Shown here in pieces: positions 35,701 to 43,365 of a stretch of DNA of 64,000 nt (position 1 is the first letter of the stretch; the number at the start of each line of letters is the position of its first letter). Source of the stretch: Merdiplasma sp905207905 (GTDB lineage Bacteria > Bacillota > Clostridia > Lachnospirales > Lachnospiraceae); contig CABRXX010000006.1 of NCBI GenBank assembly GCA_902475025.1, positions 1 through 64,000 of the forward strand. The letters run 5' to 3'. The notes beneath the pieces were generated by a model. That model was not told the DNA's origin, searched no databases, and saw only the letters and a program-made list of their open reading frames with translations. Made by a program: the position numbers and the translations under genes.

Positions 35701-35941
35701 GCTGGATCTGATCACCAATGGCAAGCTGGATCTGATCATCAATACGCCTATCGGCAAGGAAAGCGCCTGGGATGACAGCTATCTGAGAAAGGCAGCTATC
35801 AAGAAGAAGGTGCCTTACATCACCACCATGGCTGCTGCCAGGGCGACTGTCAGTGGAATTAAGTCCATGAAGATGCAGGGCTGCGGAGAAGTGCGGTCTT
35901 TGCAGGAGCTTCATAAGATGATCAAAGACAAAGAGCAGTAA
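32711..35941 (+). CDS. carB: Carbamoyl-phosphate synthase large subunit
   Basis: A 1076-residue protein of normal CarB length, making carbamoyl phosphate for arginine and pyrimidines. Two homologous ATP-grasp halves are clear: residues ~1-400 ([32 protein letters not shown]) and ~550-935 ([32 protein letters not shown]). An oligomerisation segment lies between them and a C-terminal MGS-like allosteric domain from ~936 ([17 protein letters not shown] ... IINTPIG). A GGAGG lies 5-6 nt before the ATG. carA is not adjacent: the upstream neighbour is an unrelated glycosyltransferase. Confidence 0.96.
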   Translation: [1076 protein letters not shown]

Positions 35942-36081
35942 GATTTTGAGGCATCCCCAGTGGGATAAGACTGCTGGAATGGAGGCGCATCGAAAACAGA
36001 AGGGTGCGTCAGAACAAGAAGCGTGTGTGAGAGACAGAATATAAATTGACAGAAAGGCAGCGGCAGTGTTGTCTAAAAAAG

Positions 36082-36195
36082 AGGTTCCGGATTCCCTCAG
36101 TGTTCCATTCCTTCTTATCTGAAAAGTACACGGGAGTGTAGCTTTCGGAGATAGGAGAAAGTTCGGAGACAAAGGGAAGCCGGAACCTTTTGTTT
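36082..36195 (+). terminator. Long hairpin downstream of carB
   Basis: AGGTTCCGG (36082-36090) pairs with CCGGAACCTTTT (36180-), with further partial pairing inward through TCCCT/AGGGA and TATCTGAAAAG/CTTTCGGAGATA to a TACAC-GGGA-GTGTA tip near 36131. TTTTGTTTT follows. The span 35942-36256 has no gene. It is ~110 nt long, similar in size to the palindrome at 4153-4276. Confidence 0.55.
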
Positions 36196-36256
36196 TCAGG
36201 CGGTAAGGAGGCTGTAAAAGGGTCAGTCGGCAAGAAGCAGCCAGTCTGTAAAAAGG

Positions 36257-37174
36257 TCAGTCTACAATAAAACGGAGTTTTTCTTTCATTAAATCAAAAG
36301 ATACCTTTTTGCAGTAGCCAAAGTGTTCACCGTCTGCATGGACACAGGCATCTTCTTCGCATTGTACTACTGCACGTTTGCACCGATAAATATGGATGCC
36401 CTGAAAGCGGGTGTGCTTTCCGAAAAGGGCGGTGGGAAGGAGCAGGAGAATTTTCCATTTGGGTAATCCTTCCACAACGATGAAATCTAAATATTGATCC
36501 ACAGGGCTGGCTTTCGGGCAGAACATAAAGCCGCCGCCTTCATATTTCATATTCATGGCAGTAGCAAAGTATACGTTCTCAAAGGTAAGGAGCTGATTGT
36601 CATCTAAAAGAACCCGCATGGAAGAAGGCTTTTGGGCAAATAAAAGCCGTAATCCCTGAAAAAGGTATACCAATTTTCCGGCACCCAGTTTATTTAGAAA
36701 ATGTTTGGAGGAGGTGAGGTTTACCTGTTCACAGACGGCAGCATCATATCCGATGCCGGAGCTAATGGCAAAATATTTTTTGCTGTTTCCGGAAGAAGTG
36801 ACGCCAATATTAATATTTCTGAATTTTTCCTGGGCCAGGATGACCTCCAGGGCCTCCACAGGCTTGGATGGAAGGTGCATCCCTCTGGCGAAATCATTGC
36901 CGGAGCCGGTAGGGATATAGCCAAGAGTCAGGCCTTCATAGGTGGTCAGGCCGCTTAAAAACTCATTGATGGTGCCGTCACCGCCTACAATGACTACCGT
37001 AGTGGGAGTCAGATTTGTGGAAAAATACTGGGCCAGGCCCCGGGCCTTATTGGGAGCGTCTAAAAGAAACACTTCATATTCAATGTTCTGTTCCAGCAGC
37101 AGTTTTTCTACCTTTTCCCAGATTTTTATTCCCTTCCCGGAACGGGAGGTGGGGTTTACAATAAAATAGTACAT
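36257..37174 (-). CDS. Diacylglycerol-kinase-family lipid kinase (YegS/DagK-like)
   Basis: About 305 residues. The start at 37174 (MYYFIVNPTSRSGKG) is chosen because GGAGG lies 6 nt before it on the minus strand; an in-frame ATG at 37204 has no such site. Family motifs are IVNPTSRSGKG, the nucleotide-binding VVIVGGDGTINEFLSGL near residue 75, and LGYIPTGSGNDFARGM near residue 95. The C-terminal half gives a beta-rich domain with a conserved HADGEHF near residue 285. It phosphorylates a diacylglycerol-like lipid or related alcohol at the membrane. Confidence 0.9.
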   Translation of the reverse strand: MYYFIVNPTSRSGKGIKIWEKVEKLLLEQNIEYEVFLLDAPNKARGLAQYFSTNLTPTTVVIVGGDGTINEFLSGLTTYEGLTLGYIPTGSGNDFARGMHLPSKPVEALEVILAQEKFRNINIGVTSSGNSKKYFAISSGIGYDAAVCEQVNLTSSKHFLNKLGAGKLVYLFQGLRLLFAQKPSSMRVLLDDNQLLTFENVYFATAMNMKYEGGGFMFCPKASPVDQYLDFIVVEGLPKWKILLLLPTALFGKHTRFQGIHIYRCKRAVVQCEEDACVHADGEHFGYCKKVSFDLMKEKLRFIVD

Positions 37175-37207
37175 AAAGCCTCCGAAAAGCGATCGTTTAT
37201 CCATGTG

Positions 37208-37619
37208 TATATCCGTGTAGATGCATGAGCAGTGTCATTCGGAAATGCGCTGCATTTCCTCATTCCCGGGCATTCGCCCTAGGAAGGCGTTCCCTGTCAG
37301 AGCCGTCTGCCAGCAGCCGTTCTGCCAGTTTGCGCCTTCGGTGCTTATGGGGATATATCCGTGTAGATGCATGAGCAGTGTCATTCGGAAATGCGCTGCA
37401 TTTCCTCATTCCCGGGCATTCGCCCTAGGAAGGCGTTCCCTGTCAGAGCCGTCTGCCAGTTTGCGCCTTCGGTGCTCATGGAGATATATCCGTGCAGATG
37501 CATGAGCAGTGTCATTCGGAAATGCGTTGCATTTCCTCATTCCCGGGCATTCGCCCTAGGAAGGCGTTCCCTGTCAGAGCCGTCTGCCAGCAGCCGTTCT
37601 GCCAGTTTCCGCCTTCGTA
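37208..37619. repeat. Three tandem ~131-146-bp repeats
   Basis: Near-identical copies begin TATATCCGTG at 37208, 37354 and 37485; the third fades out near 37619. Copies 1 and 3 contain a 15-nt CAGCAGCCGTTCTGC-type segment that copy 2 lacks. Each holds the small palindrome GGAAATGC...GCATTTCC and a GC-rich stretch around CCCGGGCATTCGCCC. There are point differences (for example CGCTG versus CGTTG). Short frames through the repeats have no ribosome binding sites. Confidence 0.92.
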
Positions 37620-37672
37620 CTGCTCATTGCTTTCAGGTACATTGTATCATATTTTTATTCTTGTTCACAATG

Positions 37673-37701
37673 TTGTATTTTTGGAATTTTTATGATATTA
37701 T
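37673..37701 (+). promoter_or_regulatory. Putative promoter of glnS
   Basis: TTGTAT (37673-37678), 17-nt spacer, TATTAT (37696-37701), about 58 nt before the glnS start and after the repeat array. Confidence 0.55.
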
Positions 37702-37758
37702 GGGAGAGCCTGAAAAATTATAGTAAGAGTTATGAAAGTATGCCTAAGGAGGGCAAAT

Positions 37759-39423
37759 ATGGAAACAGTTGGAAAGAATTTTATTGAACAGATTATTGAG
37801 AAGGACTTAGCGGAGGGAACCTGTAAAGAGGTGTGTACCCGTTTCCCGCCGGAGCCCAATGGGTATCTCCATATCGGACATGCCAAGTCCATTCTTTTAA
37901 ACTATGGTTTAGCTCAGGAATACCATGGAAAATTCAATATGCGTTTTGACGATACTAATCCCACCAAGGAGAAGACAGAGTTCGTAGAGTCCATCCTGGA
38001 GGATATTAAATGGCTGGGAGCAGATTGGGAGGATCGTCTGTTTTTTGCCTCCAATTATTTTGACCAGATGTATGAGGCAGCGGTGAAGCTGATCAAGAAG
38101 GGGAAGGCTTTTGTCTGCGATCTGTCTGCGGATGAGATCCGGTCTTACCGGGGGACTCTGACAGAGCCTGGGAAGAACAGCCCTTACCGGGATCGGAGCG
38201 TTGAGGAAAATCTGGAACTGTTTGAAAATATGAAAAACGGTATGTATCCGGATGGATCCAAGGTGCTTAGAGCAAAGATTGATATGGCTTCTCCTAATAT
38301 TAACATGAGAGACCCGGTGATCTACCGTGTGGCCCGTATGTCCCATCACAATACCGGGGACAAGTGGTGCATTTATCCTATGTATGACTTTGCCCATCCC
38401 ATTGAAGATGCCATTGAGGGCGTGACCCATTCCATCTGTACGTTGGAGTTTGAGGATCACAGACCTTTATATGATTGGGTGGTTCGGGAACTGGAATATC
38501 CTCATCCCCCCAAGCAGATCGAGTTTGCCAAGCTATATCTGACCAATGTGGTGACGGGTAAGCGCTATATTAAGAAGCTGGTAGAGGAAGGCATTGTAGA
38601 CGGCTGGGACGATCCCAGACTGGTATCCATTGCAGCATTGCGCCGCAGAGGCTTTACCCCTGAGTCCATCAAGCTGTTTGTGGATCTGTGCGGTGTCAGC
38701 AAGAGCAACAGCTCTGTGGATTATGCGATGCTGGAATACTGTATCCGGGAGGATTTGAAGATGAAGCGTCCCAGAATGATGGCAGTATTGGATCCGGTGA
38801 AACTGATCATAGACAATTATCCGGAAGATCAGATGGAAGAGTTGGATGTGGAGAACAATCTGGAGAATCCGGAGCTGGGTACCAGGAAGGTTCCCTTTGG
38901 CAGAGAGCTTTATATTAACAGGGAGGACTTTATGGAGAATCCTCCTAAGAAATATTTCCGTCTGTTCCCGGGAAATGAAGTGCGTCTGATGGGCGCCTAC
39001 TTTGTGAAATGTACCGGGTTTGAGAAGGATGAAGAAGGTAATGTGACAGAGATTCACTGTACCTACGATCCGGAAACCAAGTGCGGAAGCGGCTTTACCG
39101 GACGGAAAGTGAAGGGCACCATTCACTGGGTGGCAGCCAAGACGGCTTTCCAGGCAGAGGTGCGTCTCTATGAGAATATTATTGATGAGGAGAAAGGCGT
39201 TTACAATGAGGACGGTTCTCTGAACCTGAATCCCAATTCTCTGACTGTATTGAAGAACTGTTATCTGGAACCGGCTTTAAAAGAAGCAAAGGCATACGAT
39301 AGCTTCCAGTTTGTCCGCACTGGATTTTTCTGTGCAGACTCCAGGGATTCTAAGCCTGGCGCACCGGTATTTAACCGGATCGTATCTTTGAAGAGTTCTT
39401 TTAAGCTGCCCAAAGCGGAGTAA
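37759..39423 (+). CDS. glnS: Glutaminyl-tRNA synthetase
   Basis: A 554-residue class I synthetase starting at the ATG that follows AAGGAGGGCAAAT; a longer in-frame start at 37732 has no such site. The HIGH-type motif is PPEPNGYLHIGHAKS near residue 30; MRFDDTNPTKEK and the GWDDPRL block are diagnostic of GlnRS/GluRS, and the C-terminal beta-barrel anticodon domains follow (residues ~340-554). Where enterobacterial GlnRS has the KMSKS-like MSKRKL, this protein reads VVTGKRYIKKL. It charges tRNA-Gln with glutamine directly. No T-box is seen upstream. Confidence 0.94.
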   Translation: METVGKNFIEQIIEKDLAEGTCKEVCTRFPPEPNGYLHIGHAKSILLNYGLAQEYHGKFNMRFDDTNPTKEKTEFVESILEDIKWLGADWEDRLFFASNYFDQMYEAAVKLIKKGKAFVCDLSADEIRSYRGTLTEPGKNSPYRDRSVEENLELFENMKNGMYPDGSKVLRAKIDMASPNINMRDPVIYRVARMSHHNTGDKWCIYPMYDFAHPIEDAIEGVTHSICTLEFEDHRPLYDWVVRELEYPHPPKQIEFAKLYLTNVVTGKRYIKKLVEEGIVDGWDDPRLVSIAALRRRGFTPESIKLFVDLCGVSKSNSSVDYAMLEYCIREDLKMKRPRMMAVLDPVKLIIDNYPEDQMEELDVENNLENPELGTRKVPFGRELYINREDFMENPPKKYFRLFPGNEVRLMGAYFVKCTGFEKDEEGNVTEIHCTYDPETKCGSGFTGRKVKGTIHWVAAKTAFQAEVRLYENIIDEEKGVYNEDGSLNLNPNSLTVLKNCYLEPALKEAKAYDSFQFVRTGFFCADSRDSKPGAPVFNRIVSLKSSFKLPKAE

Positions 39424-39441
39424 AAGAACGGGAGAAATAAA

Positions 39442-40023
39442 ATGCCTCAGAAATTTTTCCAGGGAATCACAGACTTTATTTTTGTAGAGCATACGCCCAA
39501 AAAGGCGGATATTATATTTATCCCAGGAGGAAATTACCCGGAGGCGGCAGAACATGCCGCCTCTTTGTATCATCAGGGGCTGGCTCCCTTGCTTCTCCCC
39601 TCCGGAAGATACAGCGTCATGCAGGGCTATTTTCCCGGTGCGTATGACACAGAGTGGGAATATCTGCAGCAGGTATTGCTTCGATGCGGTGTCCCAAAAG
39701 ATGCGATTTTAAAGGAAGATCAGGCCACTTTTACCTATGAAAATGCCATAAAATCCAGAAATGTGACAGATACTATGGGTATTCAGGTGAAGCGGGCCAT
39801 TCTTTCCTGTAAATCTTTTCATGCCAGGAGAGCTCTGATGTATTACCAGGAGCAGTTCCCGGATACAGAATTTTTCGTAAGCCCCACAGTAGTGCAGGAT
39901 ATTCGGAGGGATAACTGGTTTATGGATCCGGAGAAGATCACCCTGGTGCTGGGAGAGGTGGAGCGGTGCGGAGCCCAGTTTCATGAGATTATGAAAACTT
40001 ATGCGGAGGAACATCATGATTAA
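39442..40023 (+). CDS. YdcF/SanA-like DUF218 protein
   Basis: A 193-residue protein without membrane helix. The DUF218 start is ADIIFIPGGNYPEAAEHAASLY, followed by LLLPSGRY, GVPKDAILKEDQATFTYENA with its conserved acidic-Asn pair, and a LSCKSFHARRALMYY block. Family members bind nucleotides or act on envelope precursors, but the activity is not defined. It starts 18 nt after glnS behind a GGGAGA and overlaps the next gene by 8 nt, so the three genes are probably co-transcribed. Confidence 0.8.
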   Translation: MPQKFFQGITDFIFVEHTPKKADIIFIPGGNYPEAAEHAASLYHQGLAPLLLPSGRYSVMQGYFPGAYDTEWEYLQQVLLRCGVPKDAILKEDQATFTYENAIKSRNVTDTMGIQVKRAILSCKSFHARRALMYYQEQFPDTEFFVSPTVVQDIRRDNWFMDPEKITLVLGEVERCGAQFHEIMKTYAEEHHD

Positions 40024-40807
40024 GTTGATTGCGTCGGATGTGGACGGAACACTTTTGGAGGAAGGAACCCCTAATTTGAATCTGGAGCTGTTTCAGGTGA
40101 TTTTGAAACTAAAGGAGAAAGGGGTTATTTTTGCAGCAGCCAGCGGACGTCAGTATGAGAGTATCCGGGAAGTGTTTGCCCCTGTGGAAAACGAGATGAT
40201 TTTTATTGCAGACAACGGTGCCTATGTGGTATGCCGGGGGCGTGAGATGGAGAGCTTCTTTTTTGACCGCTCTGTGCTGGAGGAGACGGTTGCATATGTG
40301 CGTAAGATGAAGGGATTTCTGCTGGTGGAGTCTCCACAGGTGGGGTATACAGACAGTCAGGATGAAGCGTTTATCACCATGCTTCGGGAGGGCTACAATA
40401 TGAAAATCCAGCAGGTGGAGGATGTGCTGAAGCTGGACATTCCCGTGGTAAAAGTGGCTGTGTACTGCCAGGAGGATGCCCAGAGTATGGCGCTTCCTGC
40501 AGGAAAGCATTTTCAGGGGAAGCTCAACGTGATGGCTTCCGGCGCTCACTGGGTGGACTTTGTACGGCCGGATGTGGACAAAGGGAATGCCCTTGGCCGT
40601 GTTCAGAAGCTGATGAAGATTTTGCCGGAGGAGACCATGGCCTTTGGGGATAATATCAATGACATTGGAATGCTCACCCGGGCAGGTGAGAGCTACGCGG
40701 TGGAAAACGCCAGAGAAGAAGTGAAGCAGGCGGCGAAGCATATCGCAGGGCGGGGAGCAGAGGACGGTGTGCTCAAGGTATTAAAAAGACTGCTGGAACA
40801 GCAGTGA
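40016..40807 (+). CDS. HAD-superfamily phosphatase (Cof/YbiV-like, subfamily IIB)
   Basis: About 263 residues. The start at 40016 follows GGAGG and overlaps the preceding gene by 8 nt. Motif I is ASDVDGTLLEEG (nucleophile Asp), motif II AAASGRQYESI, a conserved Lys in DVDKGNALG and motif III FGDNINDIGMLTRAG. A C2-type cap fills the middle (residues ~85-190). Such enzymes dephosphorylate sugar phosphates or cofactors such as FMN; the substrate here is unknown. Confidence 0.9.
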   Translation: MIKLIASDVDGTLLEEGTPNLNLELFQVILKLKEKGVIFAAASGRQYESIREVFAPVENEMIFIADNGAYVVCRGREMESFFFDRSVLEETVAYVRKMKGFLLVESPQVGYTDSQDEAFITMLREGYNMKIQQVEDVLKLDIPVVKVAVYCQEDAQSMALPAGKHFQGKLNVMASGAHWVDFVRPDVDKGNALGRVQKLMKILPEETMAFGDNINDIGMLTRAGESYAVENAREEVKQAAKHIAGRGAEDGVLKVLKRLLEQQ

Positions 40808-41232
40808 TCTGTGATGGAAGAAGAAATGGACAGATGGAAGGGAAAGGCCGGATGCGAGCAACAAAAATGCAGGAAGCAGCAAAGGCAGGAGAAGGTACAG
40901 CAATCTTAGAAACAGCAGTGACAGAAGATGAGCAGCAGAAACCTGCACGGCAGGAAGGGACAAAGGAGGAGCAGAGGATGTACGATCAGTTGTGTCTGGA
41001 AACATTTTTGAAGGAGCAGGGACGCCTTTTTGATGAGCCGGTGGCCGATACCCTGGAGGAGGCGGAGGAGTTCCTGGAAGAGTGCATGGCAGTGGTGTTA
41101 AAGAATCTAAAAGAAGTGCGGAAGTATTTTGAGGAAAACATGGATGCAGCAGGTATGAGCGATCAAGAGCTTTCGGAAGCCTGCGAGGTATTTTCCCTGC
41201 CGGATGGAAGATTTCTGGTGGTGGAAGGATAA
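40804..41232 (+). CDS. Small acidic protein of unknown function
   Basis: 142 residues if the GTG at 40804, overlapping the previous stop, is used; ATGs at 40834 or 40852 are alternatives. The N-terminal ~55 residues are low-complexity (Ala, Gln, Glu, Lys). The C-terminal ~85 form an apparent helical domain (CLETFLKEQGRLFDEPVADT; EEAEEFLEECMAVVLKNLKE; ending FSLPDGRFLVVEG) that looks conserved in style but matches nothing I can name. No signal or membrane segment. It closes the glnS operon before a terminator. Confidence 0.6.
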   Translation: MICDGRRNGQMEGKGRMRATKMQEAAKAGEGTAILETAVTEDEQQKPARQEGTKEEQRMYDQLCLETFLKEQGRLFDEPVADTLEEAEEFLEECMAVVLKNLKEVRKYFEENMDAAGMSDQELSEACEVFSLPDGRFLVVEG

Positions 41233-41250
41233 TAGAAAAGCAGAAGAGAA

Positions 41251-41295
41251 AAAGACAGGTGAAACTCCTTTGGAGAGGAGGGGCCTGTCTTTTTT
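41251..41295 (+). terminator. Intrinsic terminator of the glnS operon
   Basis: AAAGACAGG (41251-41259) pairs with CCTGTCTTT (41284-41292), continuing into a T-run to 41295; an inner CTCC/GGAG pair extends the stem. Confidence 0.85.
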
Positions 41296-41300
41296 GTATA

Positions 41301-41990
41301 TTACTTATGCTCCGTTTTATCACTGCTTTTTTCTAACAGAAACCATAATCCAATGAAAAATACCACAAATACGATCATACTTAGCATCGTAAAAGTTTTA
41401 CTGTATTGCATGATATTTTCTATTCCCATTAAAGTATTTAAATTGATAGTTCCGCTTTCCGCTAAAGCCTCCACATCTGTGTATTGGGGTAAGGTCTGAT
41501 ACTTGGCATTGAGAGAAAAGAAAGTGATCGTATAACCCACGATTAAGCAGCCCAAAATAATTGCAGCTTTGTTTAAGGATTTCACCCATGTAAATCTCTT
41601 TTTTTGCAGACCCATAAATAAAAATAGCATCAACAGACTTCCAAAAAGCAATATTACGATTTCCATTGCAAAAGTTAAAAGTATTTGATTATTTGTTTTC
41701 TCAACGAGCAGCAGGATAAGGGAATCGATTCCTGTTTTCAGACAGGAAGCAATTATTCCAAAAAGAAACCCGCCACAGCAGATTCTGATAAGAGGGTCAC
41801 TTCCATTGCATTTGATTTTACTGGCAACATACAGAGAGGCGGCATAAAGTACCCACAGTGTAAAAGACATTACAAAATACAAGTCAAAATGTTTCAAAGA
41901 CATATAAGGTGTTCCTACGAGCCATTTTGAAAGCACTCCGAATAAAATTGTTGATATAGTTACGATTGTTAAACGTTTACGATATACCAT
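41301..41990 (-). CDS. Polytopic membrane protein of unknown function
   Basis: A 229-residue protein with about six hydrophobic helices (for example LTIVTISTILFGVLSKWLVG, YFVMSFTLWVLYAASLYVA, MLSMIVFVVFFIGLWFLL) and a short extracytoplasmic loop YQTLPQYTDVEALAESG. AAAGGAGG lies 8 nt before the ATG. The gene is clearly more AT-rich than its neighbours and is followed 31 nt upstream by another AT-rich membrane protein gene. I recognise no family. The pair looks like acquired DNA. Confidence 0.7.
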   Translation of the reverse strand: MVYRKRLTIVTISTILFGVLSKWLVGTPYMSLKHFDLYFVMSFTLWVLYAASLYVASKIKCNGSDPLIRICCGGFLFGIIASCLKTGIDSLILLLVEKTNNQILLTFAMEIVILLFGSLLMLFLFMGLQKKRFTWVKSLNKAAIILGCLIVGYTITFFSLNAKYQTLPQYTDVEALAESGTINLNTLMGIENIMQYSKTFTMLSMIVFVVFFIGLWFLLEKSSDKTEHK

Positions 41991-42021
41991 TTACAAAACC
42001 TCCTTTACTTGTTTTTGGATA

Positions 42022-42534
42022 CTATGCGCATGCATCTTTGCTACAAGATACTTCAACCCAGTATACTACATAGGAACATAAAAACAAGGTGATAGATGTA
42101 AAGAGTAAAGGATTAAAAAATGCAACAAATTTTTCTGTGGTAACAAAACACGAATATGCCCCTTGCGATTTCGGAAGCAAAACACGGATGATATAACTCT
42201 GCGATAGGTATGCAAAGATGGCCGGAATAATAAAACCAATGAACAGAGCCACAATAATATTCAGTATTCCTAAAGCTGTTGGTTTAACTGATACAGAAGA
42301 TAGTTTCTTTTTCGTCAGGAAGTAACATAGAAAAAATAGAATTCCAGTTAACGCCAGTTCTCCAATCTGATAAAAATTTTGAACAGCTTCCTCTAATAGA
42401 ATATCGCCAAATACAAACGATAAAAAGAATTTTGGAAGTAAGCAAATCAGTGAAGTTAGAATGGCGTAAATTCCCCAGAGCACTGCAGAAATAGTTAGCA
42501 TATTCTTTACAATTTTTTGCTTTTTCTTATTCAT
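42022..42534 (-). CDS. Four-helix membrane protein of unknown function
   Basis: A 170-residue protein with four hydrophobic helices (MLTISAVLWGIYAILTSLIC; ELALTGILFFLCYFL; ALGILNIIVALFIGFIIPAIF; and a last one before VYWVEVSC), and a basic N-terminus MNKKKQKIVKNM. AAGGGG precedes the ATG. It is AT-rich like the gene that follows, and the two probably form one unit. No family recognised. Confidence 0.68.
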   Translation of the reverse strand: MNKKKQKIVKNMLTISAVLWGIYAILTSLICLLPKFFLSFVFGDILLEEAVQNFYQIGELALTGILFFLCYFLTKKKLSSVSVKPTALGILNIIVALFIGFIIPAIFAYLSQSYIIRVLLPKSQGAYSCFVTTEKFVAFFNPLLFTSITLFLCSYVVYWVEVSCSKDACA

Positions 42535-42645
42535 AAAATAATACCCCTTGGAGATACTTTATAATCTGTACTGATATAAGATGGATGCCATAGGATAATC
42601 CTGTATATTTGCCATAATAAAAATCAAGATCGTTCTGCTTTTTCT

Positions 42646-43365
42646 CTACGCAAACGCAGGCAGTACATATTTGGTCAGAATCCCCAGCAGCACCAGATGG
42701 GCGGGGTAGAACCAGTAAAAGAAATACTTCAGGGACAGTCCGCGCTTGCCGTTGTAGAAGTATACAGGGAGGAACGCCGCAGGGGCAGGCAGTTCCCAGG
42801 AGATGGCGGCAGCCCCTCCCAGACACTGGTATAGTTTGGAAAAACGGAGGAGATAGAGGACTTCAATCAAAAATACACCCTTGTAGCTGTAGTCTGTTTT
42901 TAACACGGTGGCAGCTAACAGCCCTGCGATCATGACCAAAAGCTGGATTACGATCCGGCCCTGGCAGATGGTAATGCCCCACAGAACCAGAAGACCGATG
43001 AGAAGGGTAAAGTAAACATTCTGCTTCCCGGGGTAGAACCAGCTGGGTTTTAAGGCAAAGTCAAAGGGGATTTCAGAAATCAGGGCAAAGAGAAACATGC
43101 GGGAGGCATACTTTTTTACATCCCTTGTGTGAAGAAAACCCTCTACCAAAAGAAAACAGAAGATGGGGAAGGCAAGACGCCCGATATCCCGCATGACAGA
43201 ATAAATATTATTTAACAGAGCAAGGCTTTCTGTGCTGGTGCGAATATAGGGCTGTCTGGCTAAAGCCCGCACAAAGGTGGCCCCTGCATGGTCAATAAAC
43301 ATGGTGATGATAGCAAGGAATTTCAGGGTACTGCCGGAAATGCCAAATTTTTCTTTCCAATTCAT
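42646..43365 (-). CDS. TraX-family membrane protein
   Basis: A 239-residue integral membrane protein. The TraX signature is near the N-terminus: GSTLKFLAIITMFIDHAGAT, then MRDIGRLAFPIFCFLLVEGF, HTRDVKKYASRMFLFALISE and IPFDFALK. TraX of F-type plasmids acetylates pilin; chromosomal clostridial relatives form an acyltransferase-like membrane family of unknown target. GGAGG lies 10 nt before the ATG. It is not beside conjugation genes here. Confidence 0.87.
   Translation of the reverse strand: MNWKEKFGISGSTLKFLAIITMFIDHAGATFVRALARQPYIRTSTESLALLNNIYSVMRDIGRLAFPIFCFLLVEGFLHTRDVKKYASRMFLFALISEIPFDFALKPSWFYPGKQNVYFTLLIGLLVLWGITICQGRIVIQLLVMIAGLLAATVLKTDYSYKGVFLIEVLYLLRFSKLYQCLGGAAAISWELPAPAAFLPVYFYNGKRGLSLKYFFYWFYPAHLVLLGILTKYVLPAFA

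Noticed and set aside
37208..37619. CRISPR array
   Set aside because: The repeats are 131-146 bp and directly adjacent with no unique spacers; no cas genes are near.
37221..37723. Open frames running through the tandem repeats that would encode repeated Cys/His/Pro-rich peptides
   Set aside because: They arise because the repeat unit is nearly free of stops in one frame; no ribosome binding sites, frames differ between copies, and the sequence behaves as a non-coding structured repeat.
37620..37758. T-box riboswitch upstream of glnS
   Set aside because: The ~140-nt leader lacks the conserved T-box sequence and terminator; it is too short and AT-rich.
42527..42826. A 99-residue minus-strand protein overlapping TraX
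   Set aside because: It is mostly inside the TraX gene in another frame, has no ribosome binding site and no recognisable features.
42646..43365. Conjugative element, suggested by a TraX-like protein
   Set aside because: No relaxase, coupling protein, type IV secretion or integrase genes nearby; chromosomal TraX-like proteins are common in clostridia.
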